A program made the position numbers and the translations under genes. This document shows positions 9,752-20,327 of a DNA stretch of 64,000 nt, one piece after another. The notes below the pieces were generated by a model. That model ran no database searches. It saw only the letters and a program-made list of their open reading frames with translations, and had not been told where the DNA came from. The stretch spans positions 88,536-152,535 of the forward strand of contig VCJN01003024.1 of NCBI GenBank assembly GCA_006384855.1, written 5' to 3'. The first letter of the stretch is position 1. Each line of letters starts with the position of its first letter. The stretch comes from Tetraselmis striata. Lineage: Eukaryota; Chlorophyta; Chlorodendrophyceae; Chlorodendrales; Chlorodendraceae.

Positions 9752-11900
9752 TATCCCGGTATGTGCTCCTGGGAGTTTCACATGTTTCACTCGCGTATCA
9801 CTCAATGAAGTGTTTTTGATTTGCTGTTTTCTGAATAGCTGCATCAGCTTCCCTGCCTGAAGCCGCTTTTTCATGCAGTATCGAGAACGGTACGGATTAC
9901 TAGACACCCATCTAGCTCCATTTTTTTCTTGATGACGGCGGCGGGCATGCGTGCCCCTCCAGCAGCTTGATTTATCGATAGCTGACACGTCGTCATCATA
10001 CTCAACACACAGACTAAAACGTACAAGTTCCCATTGTCCAAGATTCTGGACACGCTTGGACATCTGCTGCTGTTAGTCATTTGTCCCATCGAATCCACGA
10101 TACTGCGACGCGGTCGATTCTTGCTTGATGCCGATATAGAATCCCTTGGCCCGTGTTCGAATAGGGGAGAAAAAGAAACCGCCCTATGTACTGCCTAACG
10201 GAGAAATACTGATGTACGAATACTTTATTCGTACCGGGGAGGTATACCAGTACCAATACCCGTGTTATTATATATATATATTTGCATGAGCAGCAGGAGG
10301 CCCGTGTTATTTATTACATAAGGGCTTTCACAAAAGCGCACTACAAACAGAACTAACAGCAACTATGAAAGGTTGCCAGCAAAAGAGAGACACAAGCCTG
10401 AAACCCCGGTCGAGCAGGAGGACAGGGAGCCAAGAACCGTGTTATTGGAATTAGAATTCGCGATTTCTCTCGGATCCCGGCCGGGAGAATCGGAGCCGCT
10501 GCGGTCCGACAGTACCAGTAGGCGGGTTGGCTGCGGCATGGGATAGACCAGCCCCGCCCAACCAACCCGCTAATCCGTGGTCGTTCTCCGCTCCGCCTCA
10601 CGCAGATTTAGATAGGTCCGACTATGCATATGACCTGCTGACTGGGGGACTAGGGCTGTCGGGGCGAGGAGGGGCGGGGCGCGTTGGAAGCGAGCTGGTC
10701 GTGGCAGAGGAGTCGCGACGGCCAGCGACAAGGGCGGCCGCGAATCACCGAGTTCCCGTCAACACCCGTCGCCTAGCTCTATGGTCCCTCTAGAGGACGG
10801 ATTCGGTCGAGTAGGGGGTAAGGGGAGGGGGTAAGGGTAAGGGTAAGGCTGCCTTAACCGCGCCGGAGTGGGTGCGTGGGGTGGCATAGTCCCACCGGGT
10901 TGGCGGACATCGACGACGCGCCGCCGATGATGCGGCCTGACGACGGGATGGGCAGGGCGCGCCCGTGGGAAGTTGAGCGCGATGTAAAGATTAGCGACTA
11001 CTAGGTCGCTCTTTCTCCCGTGTGGGAGACCCTTCAGCGCCGGGAGACATTGGCCCCTATTTCTCCCGATTTGGCGGCCTTTCTCCCGCCGGAAAAGTAC
11101 CGATTTCTCCTGATTTTATTACTACCATTAATATTCGGGTTTCCTTCTGCCTGGCGCACACTGCGCGGATTCGCCAACGACACGCCAATCCGCATATCCC
11201 CGTGGCACGCATGCGACGCGCCCAGCTACACATATTACCAAGCACGAGCATGGACCGATGTACTGTGGGCATGCTACAGCACCTAAATTAGACATAGAAA
11301 CTGCCGTGACGAGCAGCACGGCTATATATAGCGTGAGTCGAACCCGCTCGAGGTAGTATTCCATAAAAACCGCGTTCAAGAATATGTATGTATGAAACAG
11401 TATGTAGCATCGCAACAACAGTATTCAGCAACAACAACTGGTGCAGCAGGAGTTGCTGATGGGAATAACCCACAGTATGACTCTGGCGATCCGCTTGCCA
11501 CCACAACACCTCAGCACCAACATGGTGCACCAAAAAGGGAGGGAAAGTGCATATATATAGAAACCATGCAGTAATGCAGTCTTAATGGAGGTTGTCGTCC
11601 TGAATGTGGGTGTAAGAAATGCTATGGCCCTTTGCAGCTTTTGCTTGCGCCTCCTTGGTGCCTCCTTGGTGCCAGACAGTACATTAGAGCAATACATGGG
11701 CGCTAACCAAGGCCGGTGGGAAAAACCTTGGTTAACCTTGGTTTTGGTTAATCTTTGGTTAACCAAGGCAGTGCCTCTGTTCAAGATGGACCAGAGTATG
11801 CGACGGAAGATGATGGACCATGCATGTCAGATGGACCGAAGCCGCCCATAGTGACATATATCTAGCCATAAAAAAAAGTTGGTTTCTGGTGGCGGGGGGG

Positions 11901-11935
<35 letters not shown>

Positions 11936-11984
11936 AAAAAAAAACAGCATGGGGACTCTTGCGGGCCAACTCGTTTCAATCATG
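9752..11984. other. non-coding spacer with a long poly-G tract
   Basis: No convincing gene. It holds a TA-rich run at 10267-10282, four TTTCTCC-type motifs at 11010-11115, a G-rich GGGTAA run (10811-10850), a self-complementary patch (11704-11768) and a poly-G tract (11902-11932) followed by an A-run. The short frames seen here are low-complexity or antisense artefacts. Confidence 0.5.
11704..11768. repeat. self-complementary TTGGTTAACC-rich patch
   Basis: Contains AACCAAGG near 11705, CCTTGGTTAACCTTGG near 11727, TTGGTTAATC and GGTTAACCAAGG near 11757. The arms pair with one another and with themselves (GGTTAACC is a palindrome), so the patch can fold as a hairpin or is a small inverted duplication. 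Confidence 0.65.
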
Positions 11985-12900
11985 CATTCAAGTCTGGTTT
12001 TGAACACAGCCTCCAAAAAGGCGAGGAGGCTGTGTTACACGGAACAACGCCATTGTATGGCTAGGAAGGTTTGACGAAAGGGGAGGGAACGTCGGAGGTC
12101 CCGCAGGGCGGAGGCGGAAAACGGGAGGGCGTTGCCAAAGGCAGCGAGCTGGAAGATGGCAGATGAGCTGCTGCTAGTGGCTGTCCCAAGTAGCTCCCCG
12201 GCCGGAAGCGCAGGGCTCACGGGCGATGGGGCAGCCTGTACCAAAACCCGATGGTAACAATTACTTAACCGCTTGAAACCACGAACATGCTGAACGGGTC
12301 GCACCAGGACAGTTTTAATCCGTTAAAATCCCCATAAACACGTTTAAACCATTTCAATAATGCATTCGAGTATGGTTTTGCCATTTTACACGCGGTTCGT
12401 TTACGACTGCGAGCGTAGGCACTAGGCAGTCGGCAGGCGTGCCGACTAGACGAAGGCGGAAGCAAGATGTCTTGAGTTGTAAAAGGGGCCTCGCGCCAAG
12501 AGGTCCTCGATCGAGGCGCGCATGCGCATCAGACGCGGACGGGAGATGCTGACGCCGGCATGGCATAGGCCGGACGTGTCGCGGAATGAAGGCGACGACG
12601 CCCTATAGCATTGGCCGCGCGCCATGGTGGCGTGCGGCACGAGCCCGAACTGCATGCCAATAGAAGCAAGGGTTATAAGTTGGGGACGAGCGCCCAGCAA
12701 GGCAACGGCAAAATAAAGCACCAATAGGACGAGTACAGCTGCGCGTACGAGCGCGCGAGCGCGCCGCGTACAGCCTGGTGAAGTATTGGTACGCTGTACC
12801 CGACGCAATTGTAACTATGCACATGTACTGGCGATGCACGTTACGAGGGGTGGACACGCAACAACGCGCGATGACAGCGAATCGACCTAATTTTCATCTA
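11985..12900 (-). repeat. composite repeat family, copy 1 (inverted)
   Basis: The reverse complement matches 21860-22768 along most of its length. It includes the cleft ATGCATGATTGAAA motif near both ends of the 3' module, the TTATGGGGTTTCC-like block, the CATCGGGTTTTGGTA block and the CCGGCCGGGGAGCTACTT block. It lacks the 5' half seen at 20330-21850. No domain could be recognised in the family, so its class is unknown. Confidence 0.8.
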
Positions 12901-12960
12901 TCACCACCTTGGAACAACATACGGACGCCAACAAAGTATCGTTCAAAACTCAGTTTTGTT

Positions 12961-13110
12961 AGTACGAATTCCTAGTCATGCCATTTGGCATATTCAATGC
13001 CGCGTCGGCGTTTCAACGACGGATGAGTAACGTTTTGCAATCACATAAAAACATGTATATATTCTTGCCTATATTCTTTGTTGCCTACATCTTGACGTTT
13101 TGATATCCAG
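12961..13110 (+). pseudogene. Ty3/gypsy reverse transcriptase relic
   Basis: The frame E-F-L-V-M-P-F-G-I-F-N-A-A-S-A-F-Q-R matches the RT block normally read as E-F-L-V-M-P-F-G-L-x-N-A-P-x-x-F-Q. The next conserved block (Y-x-D-D) is degraded, with a Y-I-L-T-F-stop at about 13085. Only about 150 bp are recognisable; the rest of that element is lost or scrambled. Confidence 0.7.
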
Positions 13111-14201
13111 TATCTTCCTCGATGAACACAGAATACAACGCATACCACGCTTGTTTTACTCGCCAACACCACATATTGTTGCGACTGCGTAATCTCCTAT
13201 GCCAAGAACGAACTCAAATACTTGGGCCGCTAGATAGCCAATGGGGCACGCGCCTTTCCGAAAGAAACATTGTTGCGCTTCCCGATTTGAGCCCCGCCTG
13301 ATATTGTACAGCGGAACGACGATTCCTCAAGTTCGAAATTCATCTTTCAAATGTATACATAAATATTCTTGCATGACCGCATCCTTTTTATGATATATTG
13401 TCCCAATATACAGAGTTTAAAGGAAACATCGCGAACATGTACGTTGCCTTTTACGCAGCTACATAATATATGCTCTGACTGCGCCTTATTTAGGCGCCAT
13501 GGTACATCAGCAAAGTGCAAAAGGACACCTCCGACAGTGCGCTTATTATGCGACAGTCTCAACCGGATAGAGACTCAAAGACAAGCATAGGTGGTGTGCA
13601 GTGGTGGTCCAAAGGCGAGAGGCTACAGTGTTGTTTAGGATACAATAAATGTTACAAGTTGCCACCACCCGCTGCTACAAATAATCTAGCTATCGTCGGC
13701 ACTGGCCATCAGGCCATGCCGACCACTAGCAGCACGCCCACTGCCAAGGGCGTCACCATGGAGAGTCAGACAGAAGGCAGAACGTCAGCTCCGTCATTGT
13801 ATACGGCAATACATAACATATGCCCTGTCCTGCCAATAAAAAGTATGTCTGACAGACAGGCAGACATAATTGTATATAATACAGCAGGCCGATATACGAG
13901 TACTCATGCGCGTGACATGCGCGCATTCGTACTCTAGTACCCGTAGAATATACATCATTCAGCAGTGGTACCGGCACTCGTACTGTATCATGCCAAAGAT
14001 AGCGCATGACAGGTTACAAGACATTATAACTGTCAGCACACTACATCTCTCCCCCCTTGGACAACATAAAGCAGTATTCAATTTGCAGTTGGAATTCTAG
14101 CCGGATATTTAGCCACGTGCTGCAGAAACTCATCTGACTCAGCAAACTGCAGCCACATCGGCGTATCCAGAAAACTTTGCAAAGCAACAGCCCGTTTTAC
14201 A

Positions 14202-14809
14202 TCAAACAAACGATGCCATACAGGTGCAAAAAACAGTTTGACCTGCAAAGTGCACCAAAAATTGCAATTGAGATCCTCTGCGTCCTGGCATCAAGGCAAC
14301 TTTGACGGCAAATATTTTCTCAATTTCAAATTCCTGGCTGTCAGAATCTTCCTCAGAACCCGTGACCATTGGCACTGCCGGTCGAATAGGTGCAGTCGGA
14401 CAAGGCCGCAAACTATTCACATAGAAAACCTGATGCAACTTCATCCCCGGAGGTAACTGCAACCGGAAACTATAATTGCCAATTTTCTCAATAATCGGAA
14501 AAGTACCCAACTGCCTATCCATTAACTTTTGGTTAGGTTGGCCTTGATTTTCAGAAAGCGAGTTACAATACTCACTCTATCTGCAACACTGAAAACGGAA
14601 ATATCTCTCTGTTGCCTTTCCGTAGGACGGACAGCCAACTCATCCTTAGGAATTGCCAAAATCGATTTGATTAAGTCGTGGATTTCGTTCATATTCTGGA
14701 TTTTCTGTTGAGCACTGACTGATACAGGTATTGTTGGCCTCATGGCAAACAATAAGTCAGGAGGTGATTCAGGATTAAATCCGTATTTAACCTCAAGCGG
14801 TGTATGCAC
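14202..14809 (-). pseudogene. Ty3/gypsy integrase C-terminal relic
   Basis: Two adjoining minus-strand frames. 14809-14522 starts in the post-catalytic region (H-T-P-L-E-V-K-Y-G-F-N-P) and ends at the L-T-K-S stop. 14522-14202 continues in a different frame with M-D-R-Q-L-G-T-F-P-I-I-E-K-I-G and L-P-P-G-M-K-L-H-Q-V-F, the classic integrase SH3-like block, then an acidic spacer and a chromodomain-like start. The frameshift falls near 14525-14540. Host DNA 13110-14200 between this and the RT relic has no recognisable coding sequence. Confidence 0.8.
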
Positions 14810-14819
14810 TGATACGCTT

Positions 14820-16440
14820 GTTTAACAAGCCCTTTTACCGCCAGTTACACGCGAAAAAGGGCCCGCTTTCCTCTGCACACACCATGAAAGCTGCAACTTT
14901 TTTCGGCGGGGCAGGAATGTTAGGGTTACGCCCATAACCCTCACTGCACCATTAAACCTCGTACCGCACTATACCGCGTACGCTTAGGTCGCAACATGCT
15001 ACTATATGATGACTCCTTTTACCCATGCATCTACTCGTGCTGTATCTTTCTTCACATTTACTCATACAACATGCGCATACTTATACTACTATACCTGCAT
15101 GCACTATACTATGTCTCCACACGTACTAGTGCTGCATATTGCTGCCGACTAACCGGCTAATGCGCCACATTCCCCAAGAGTCCCATGAGGACTACGACCA
15201 AATTGCCACTGCCACTGCCAATGCCAATGCCAATGATTTTGCTTTGATCTGACCAATATCCAATTAGCTACATAAGCCAATGCAATGCCAAAGACTGTAG
15301 CATTCGGTTTTTCTTGCAATCTTTGCCTCTCAAACTGCATTTGCATTACAGTGCCTTACACCTAGGGTGAACGCGGTATGGTTATTGTTGGTCGCCTCGC
15401 CACGGAACAATGCATGCCACACGTCCTCAACGATGCGGCCCGTGCTGCCCATAGCACCGAGTGGTATGGTCATGCCCTCAAGCCTCACAGCTTTGCCGTA
15501 GGGGGTGCCTGGAACTAGTTTGGCGTGGGTGGCCATGATGGAGGGTGCGTGTTGGGGGACGAGCAACTACGGTACTGTCTGGCGGGTGTGCGAGTGTGCG
15601 TCAGGTAGGCGCAGCTGCTGCTTTCAAAAATTTAAGTCCGGCGCCGTGTCTAGACGACTTCTCATCGCGCTCCGGCTTATATAGCGCTCTCCGGCTTGCT
15701 GCGTAGCCATATCGTAATATCCCGTATGGCGACAATATTTAGCGTTAACACATACACGCTTTCTGCAGACCACCGTACACGACACCCCCGCCACGGCAGG
15801 AGGGAACAATACCAAGCGGCATGGAAGGAGGAGGGGCGCGGGCGATGAGGAGGAAGGCCGGAAGGTGCATCCGTAATCCCTAGGGTTCCCACAGCGGTTA
15901 GATAAAGCAGGTCCTGCAAGCAACTCGGCTTGGGCAGTGGAGAGCAGCAAGTGAGCACGTTGTAAATCAATTTCAATTTCAATTAGCGTTAACATGAAGA
16001 CACATTACAGGCACATTTTCTACATAATCTTAGTTCGGCCGTAGGCAACCCTTAACGGGGAATGGGTCGCGTAATCTGGCGTATTCGGCTTTTAATTCGA
16101 CGGCACGCGTCTGCACAAGCCCGAACAGTTGTTAGACAAGCGACTGACTACGTTAGGGTTGCTTACGGTAGTGCAGCAAAGTTGTCGGCTTCTCCGAGCT
16201 ACCGACCGCTCTTCACTAGCAAAACCAGACCCAACTTGAAATGATCTAAACTATTTTATGGGGTTTCCTCCTTTCCTAATATCGCTTTTTCGGCCACATG
16301 TGCTGCTAAATGGTACGGGTTACTAACTCACCCGCCGCTGCGCCCAGGTAGTTGAGTGCAGCACGAGTAGACATAACAAGCAGTCGCAACAACTGAGCTT
16401 GCCATAATTTTCCAGTTTCGATGTGTTACACACAATTGTT
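14820..16440. other. repeat-derived spacer, no gene recognised
   Basis: No supported coding region. It contains a short (TGCCAA)n-like stretch at 15204-15235 and an imperfect inverted repeat (16037-16056 against 16151-16169, CCGTAGGCAACCC / GGGTTGCTTACGG). A fragment at 16211-16275 resembles the cleft region of the composite repeat family. Confidence 0.45.
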
Positions 16441-16454
16441 TGGGCAAAATCGGT

Positions 16455-17460
16455 ATCAACTCGAAATGATGTAAACATGTATATGGGGTTTCCCATCAAC
16501 TTAACGGTCCTAGTGCAACCCGTACGGTCTGTTCGTGGTTGCAACCGGCTACGTTACCGGTACCATCAGGTTTTAGTATGGGCTGCCCCATCGCCCTTGC
16601 GCTCCCGGCCGGGGTGCTGCTTATTAGGACGGCCACCAGCAGCTCGCATGGCATCTTCCAGCTCGATGCCTTCGGCAAGGGCTTCGCGTACCTGTGCACG
16701 CGAGGGTCGTAGAGGTTTATCAAGTCCCCTCCGAGGTTCCCTTTCCCGGTAGTGAGTCTCCGTGCCACGCACATGCGTTACATCATCGGCGGCGATAGAC
16801 AACCCCTCAGTAGTGTGGTTCTCCGAACTTGTGCGTCGGAAATCGCTTTCCGTTTTTGCCTTCGCTTTATTTGCAGCTGGGACGTTTTCGGGCGGTGATG
16901 CGCACGGTATGGATTTAGAGGTGGGGGCGGGGCGGGGGGGGGGGGGGGGGGGGGGGGGGTGGGGGGGTGGTACCTGTTGGGGGGTGGTAAACTCCACCAC
17001 CCGAAGCCGAATCGCAGTATGGGCTTTTATGGGCTCCCGCCGAGGAGCACCCTCGTAGTAGTCAACTCTTGAGGTTAGGTCAGACGGACGCGCTCGGTAC
17101 CATGGCCGTTGCCCGTCACGCTTGTCACGACGACAACTACGCTCACCGCAACAAATCGGCGCCCACGGAGGAGGACGTCCGTGTCGTCAGGATGGCTTTT
17201 TGTATTCCTTCAAGACACTTCAACCTAGGTCATGTGTCCTCGCAATACGGCGTCGTGGCATCGGCGGTCGTTACACGTTGTGGGTTTTCAAAGTTACCCG
17301 CGTAACTGGTCCGTTATGGGGATGGCGCTGCTCATGCGCCTCTGCTTTGAGAGGGCTCGCTGCCCTCGCCTTATAACCGTGCCGCAGCAACGTTTGCCGT
17401 GGTTGCAGTGCCCGTGGGTCTGAACACCGCTGCAGGGGCAGTACCATAATGAGTCGTATC
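16455..17460 (+). repeat. composite repeat family, copy 2
   Basis: Collinear with 20328-21290: shared blocks include CCGTACGGTCTGT, GGGCTGCCCCATCGCCC, CTTCCAGCTCG, CGCACATGCGTTACA and CGCTCACCGCAACAAATCGG-like sequence. A poly-G run (16934-16959) has expanded inside it where the 20.3-kb copy has only a short G-run. It ends near 17460, where the similarity to copy 3 stops. Confidence 0.8.
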
Positions 17461-17984
17461 TGCCGTTCATGATTTAATCAACTGCCCACATTGTACACAT
17501 GGTAGCTCCCGATACGAGGTTCCGCGATATCTCCGCGTGTAGTCGCGAGTTTGCGGTGGACACAGCCGCTCTACCTGGGCTAGCTCTAGCAAGTCGGGGC
17601 CCACCGTGGCTCTCCCGCTGCTTGTCGGTTGTCCCGCGACGCGCTGCCAGAGCGCCTGAGCCACGGGTTCCGTCTCATAAACACGATCATCAACATCATC
17701 ATCAACACGATCACTAGCCGTCGATTGGGCCAACGTCCATGTGAGTTCGCAACAATGTAGACTGGGCATGCATGTCTGCTTGAAGCGATTCGAGCGTCAA
17801 GCAGAAGTATAACGGCTTTGCCGCTATGAGAAAAAGAGGCGGGGCCCTTACTATCCATGCATACGGTTCATGGATTCGCATATATTCTTGTATACTATTT
17901 GTCGTTTGCATATAGATGCTATTAAGGCGCTGATGTAAGAATACACGGGTAAAAGAAATATCGCATACATATGTCGTATATATG

Positions 17985-18150
17985 TAGCTGACTGGGGTGC
18001 TCAGTGGTAGAGCGAGTGACTACGAATATGCAAGTCGGCAGCTCGAGACCGGCCGGGCCGTAAGAGCTTGTCGCGACCGCATATTCGTACCGGTACCGTC
18101 TCATCTCGTAGCAAAGACGAAATGATTCGGTACCGGGGTACGTCGCGACT
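17985..18150 (+). repeat. tRNA-derived SINE-like segment
   Basis: GGTGCTCAGTGGTAGAGCG (about 18000) is a perfect tRNA D-arm with a 4-bp stem and matches the pol III A box. A B-box-like GCTCGAGACC follows about 45 nt later. The anticodon and T stems do not fold properly, so this is not a working tRNA gene. The class is inferred from the internal promoter alone; the boundaries are approximate. Confidence 0.5.
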
Positions 18151-19135
18151 TGCATGAGGACCTGAAAATTGGCCGACGCGCGGATAGGTTGGCTGATCCC
18201 AGCTCGCCGCCTAGGCCGCCTGTCCGGATTACGAGTACATGTACCCGTAATACCGGCAATCCTTTAACAAGGTACATCCCTTGTCCGCTCGGTTGAGCGG
18301 TCGTCTCGTACGCGACGGGCCCGAGTATCGATTCTTGGCCGATATTTTTTCCGGCAATATCTTCCCGGCGTGTCCTGGGTATACCCGGTAGATGCATTTG
18401 CCCTCCGGGGTTCGAATGAGGCAATGATCTACGGGTTATGCCAGACCTACGATTGCAATTGGCTCAAGAGGTCAAGTGTTGGGGCGGCTTCGGCCGATGT
18501 CCCGAAGCAAATTTTACTTTACTTTTATTAGGAATTACCATCTCGACTCAACCAATCGTGCTTTCCGGGCATTTTTGCCCCTCCGTGCCCGACCCGAGCT
18601 ATTGCTAGCCGTGGTCAGCCCTTTGAGTATGCGGGACTCTATCCGTCTGAGGCGAACCAAGGCGCACACAAGATGAGCACACGCAATGCATGCATGCAAT
18701 TCCCGCAACTGCAGACAAATGGTCGATTCACCCGCAACACTCCACAATGTGCGGCCAAGAGAGGTTGCCGGTTGCAAGTGAAAGAATGCGTGGGCGTCTC
18801 TCTACCACACAGTATTTAGCGAAAAATTTTGTGAATACACCCGCACCTACCCTACTGTCCATTACGATTGTCGCCTTTATTTACATCACATTCAAATTAG
18901 ACGAATAAATATTACAAGAATAATATGGATCCTTATAAGATCGTTACATGCGAATCGATGAACGGTACACAGGGAAGGCCCCCGCGCCTTCTTTTCTCAT
19001 CGCGGCGAGGCCGCTCTACTTTGTCACATTAAAATACGAGTAATAATCTATCCGTTATTACATGTAGTCGCTACTCGTGTACCATGTATGACTACGAGTA
19101 CTGACATCGTCCCATAATTTCTGCGGTAGAATTAA
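18151..19135. other. spacer, no gene recognised
   Basis: Only short random frames. A second B-box-like GGGGTTCGAATG occurs near 18408 without an A box at a suitable distance. Confidence 0.45.
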
Positions 19136-19588
19136 TTGTGGTCGTATCCGCGGGAACACGGTTCCTGTCGATACCACCATTCCCCCTATCCTCGGCGTGT
19201 CAAGCTCGGATCCAACGACTACATTGCGGGCCGCACAGCGCCACAAAATCCAAAAGGTGTCCGAAACACCGCCGGCATGCTTCGCTTTGTTCCTTTCGCC
19301 GTCTCCGAGTTCGGCTCGTTGGCCCCTCACGTTGAGGGCTTCTTGGTGGAGCTTGCGAAAGCTAGCCACACGCACACTGGCCAGAAAATCGGCCAGCTCA
19401 TCTTGTCTACGTGGCGCCACCGTTTCTCCTTGCTCATCAACATGGCGCAGCATGCAGACAACGTTCTTGGCGGGGTCGTGGCGGCGCGCGCGGCATGTGA
19501 TGGGGCTCATGCGCATGCGTCGCGGCGCTCGTCGGTATGTGTTGCTAGGACCCAGGTCATCGGTTGCAAGCGTACTCGCCGCGGGTGA
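19136..19588 (+). pseudogene. probable LINE (non-LTR retrotransposon) ORF2 3'-end relic
   Basis: A 150-codon frame. Its centre reads R-F-V-P-F-A-V-S-E-F-G-S-L-A-P-H-V-E-G-F, then L-I-L-S-T-W-R-H-R-F-S-L-L. To me this resembles the C-terminal region behind the RT in algal L1-type LINEs (F-x-P-F-V-x-x-E-F-G-x-L-G). No RT core is left, consistent with 5' truncation. A Phe/Leu/Pro-rich low-complexity tail follows to about 19850 and is probably 3' UTR. The assignment rests on this one block. Confidence 0.4.
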
Positions 19589-20258
19589 TGGCCTACCCCG
19601 GGGCGGTGGTCCCCATTGGTTTCATGTTTCCCTTTCGGTCTTTCTATTCGTTCCTTGGATTAAGTGCTTCCCTTGCCCCTTTGGTTCCTTGGCAACTTGG
19701 CGACTTCGTGGTTCCCTTGGCTCTTCCTTGGTTCTTGGCGGCTCCCTGGCCTCCTGCTTGATCTTGGTTTCAGGCTCATTCTGTTTTGCTGGCAACCTTT
19801 CATAGTTGCATTTAGTTCTGTCAGTAGTGCCGTAGTGCGCATATGTTAAAGCACTCATGTCATAAATCCAACTACGGGGGAATTACCTGTACTTTGCCTG
19901 GTGACACCAAAAATGATGAATAAGAGGTTACATCGCCCGGACGTGAGCAGGCAGGCACCCCCGCTCTCGATTTCGAACATCTATCGCTACAGTACCTGAT
20001 ACTTATCGAGGGAATTCCACGCGGGTTCACCCATTGCATTTATTCAGGTTTGGCCGCTCCGGATTCCAGTACGTTATAGAACAGTGGTGACAGGTCGCCC
20101 CGGTGTCGAATTTCGGCCCCTCAATAACAGAAAGGGATAAGGGAACCGGTAATCCCGTACAGAATCAAGGCCTGCAACATTGTACTACCTAGTACAGATC
20201 CAGTCAGGAGGTATAATCCCTGTACATCAGTACCGGTACCGGTACATATGGGTTCATC
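19589..20258. other. spacer, no gene recognised
   Basis: Pyrimidine-rich 3' tail of the LINE relic and then unassigned sequence with many GGTACC-type palindromes (for example 20231-20244). Confidence 0.4.
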
Positions 20259-20317
20259 TGTAAGGATATGTACCACACAAATCCCCATGTGGGTACCCAG
20301 GTGCCTGGTGCGTTTTG
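20259..20317 (+). repeat. partial copy of the small inverted-repeat element
   Basis: TGTAAGGATATGTACCACAC and the following 38 bp match 22941-22998 with one substitution and one extra base, but the right terminal inverted repeat is absent because the composite repeat family begins here. Confidence 0.75.
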
Positions 20318-20327
20318 ATCTAAACGT

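Noticed and set aside
10811..10850. GGGTAA repeats that look telomeric
   Set aside because: Telomere repeats would read GGGTTA or CCCTAA on one strand (GGGTTTA/CCCTAAA in many algae); this run is GGGTAA, whose complement is TTACCC, and only three or four irregular units are present.
11820..12074. Frames running through the poly-G tract at 11902-11932
   Set aside because: Poly-Gly/poly-Pro readings caused by the homopolymer; sequence on both sides is repeat-derived.
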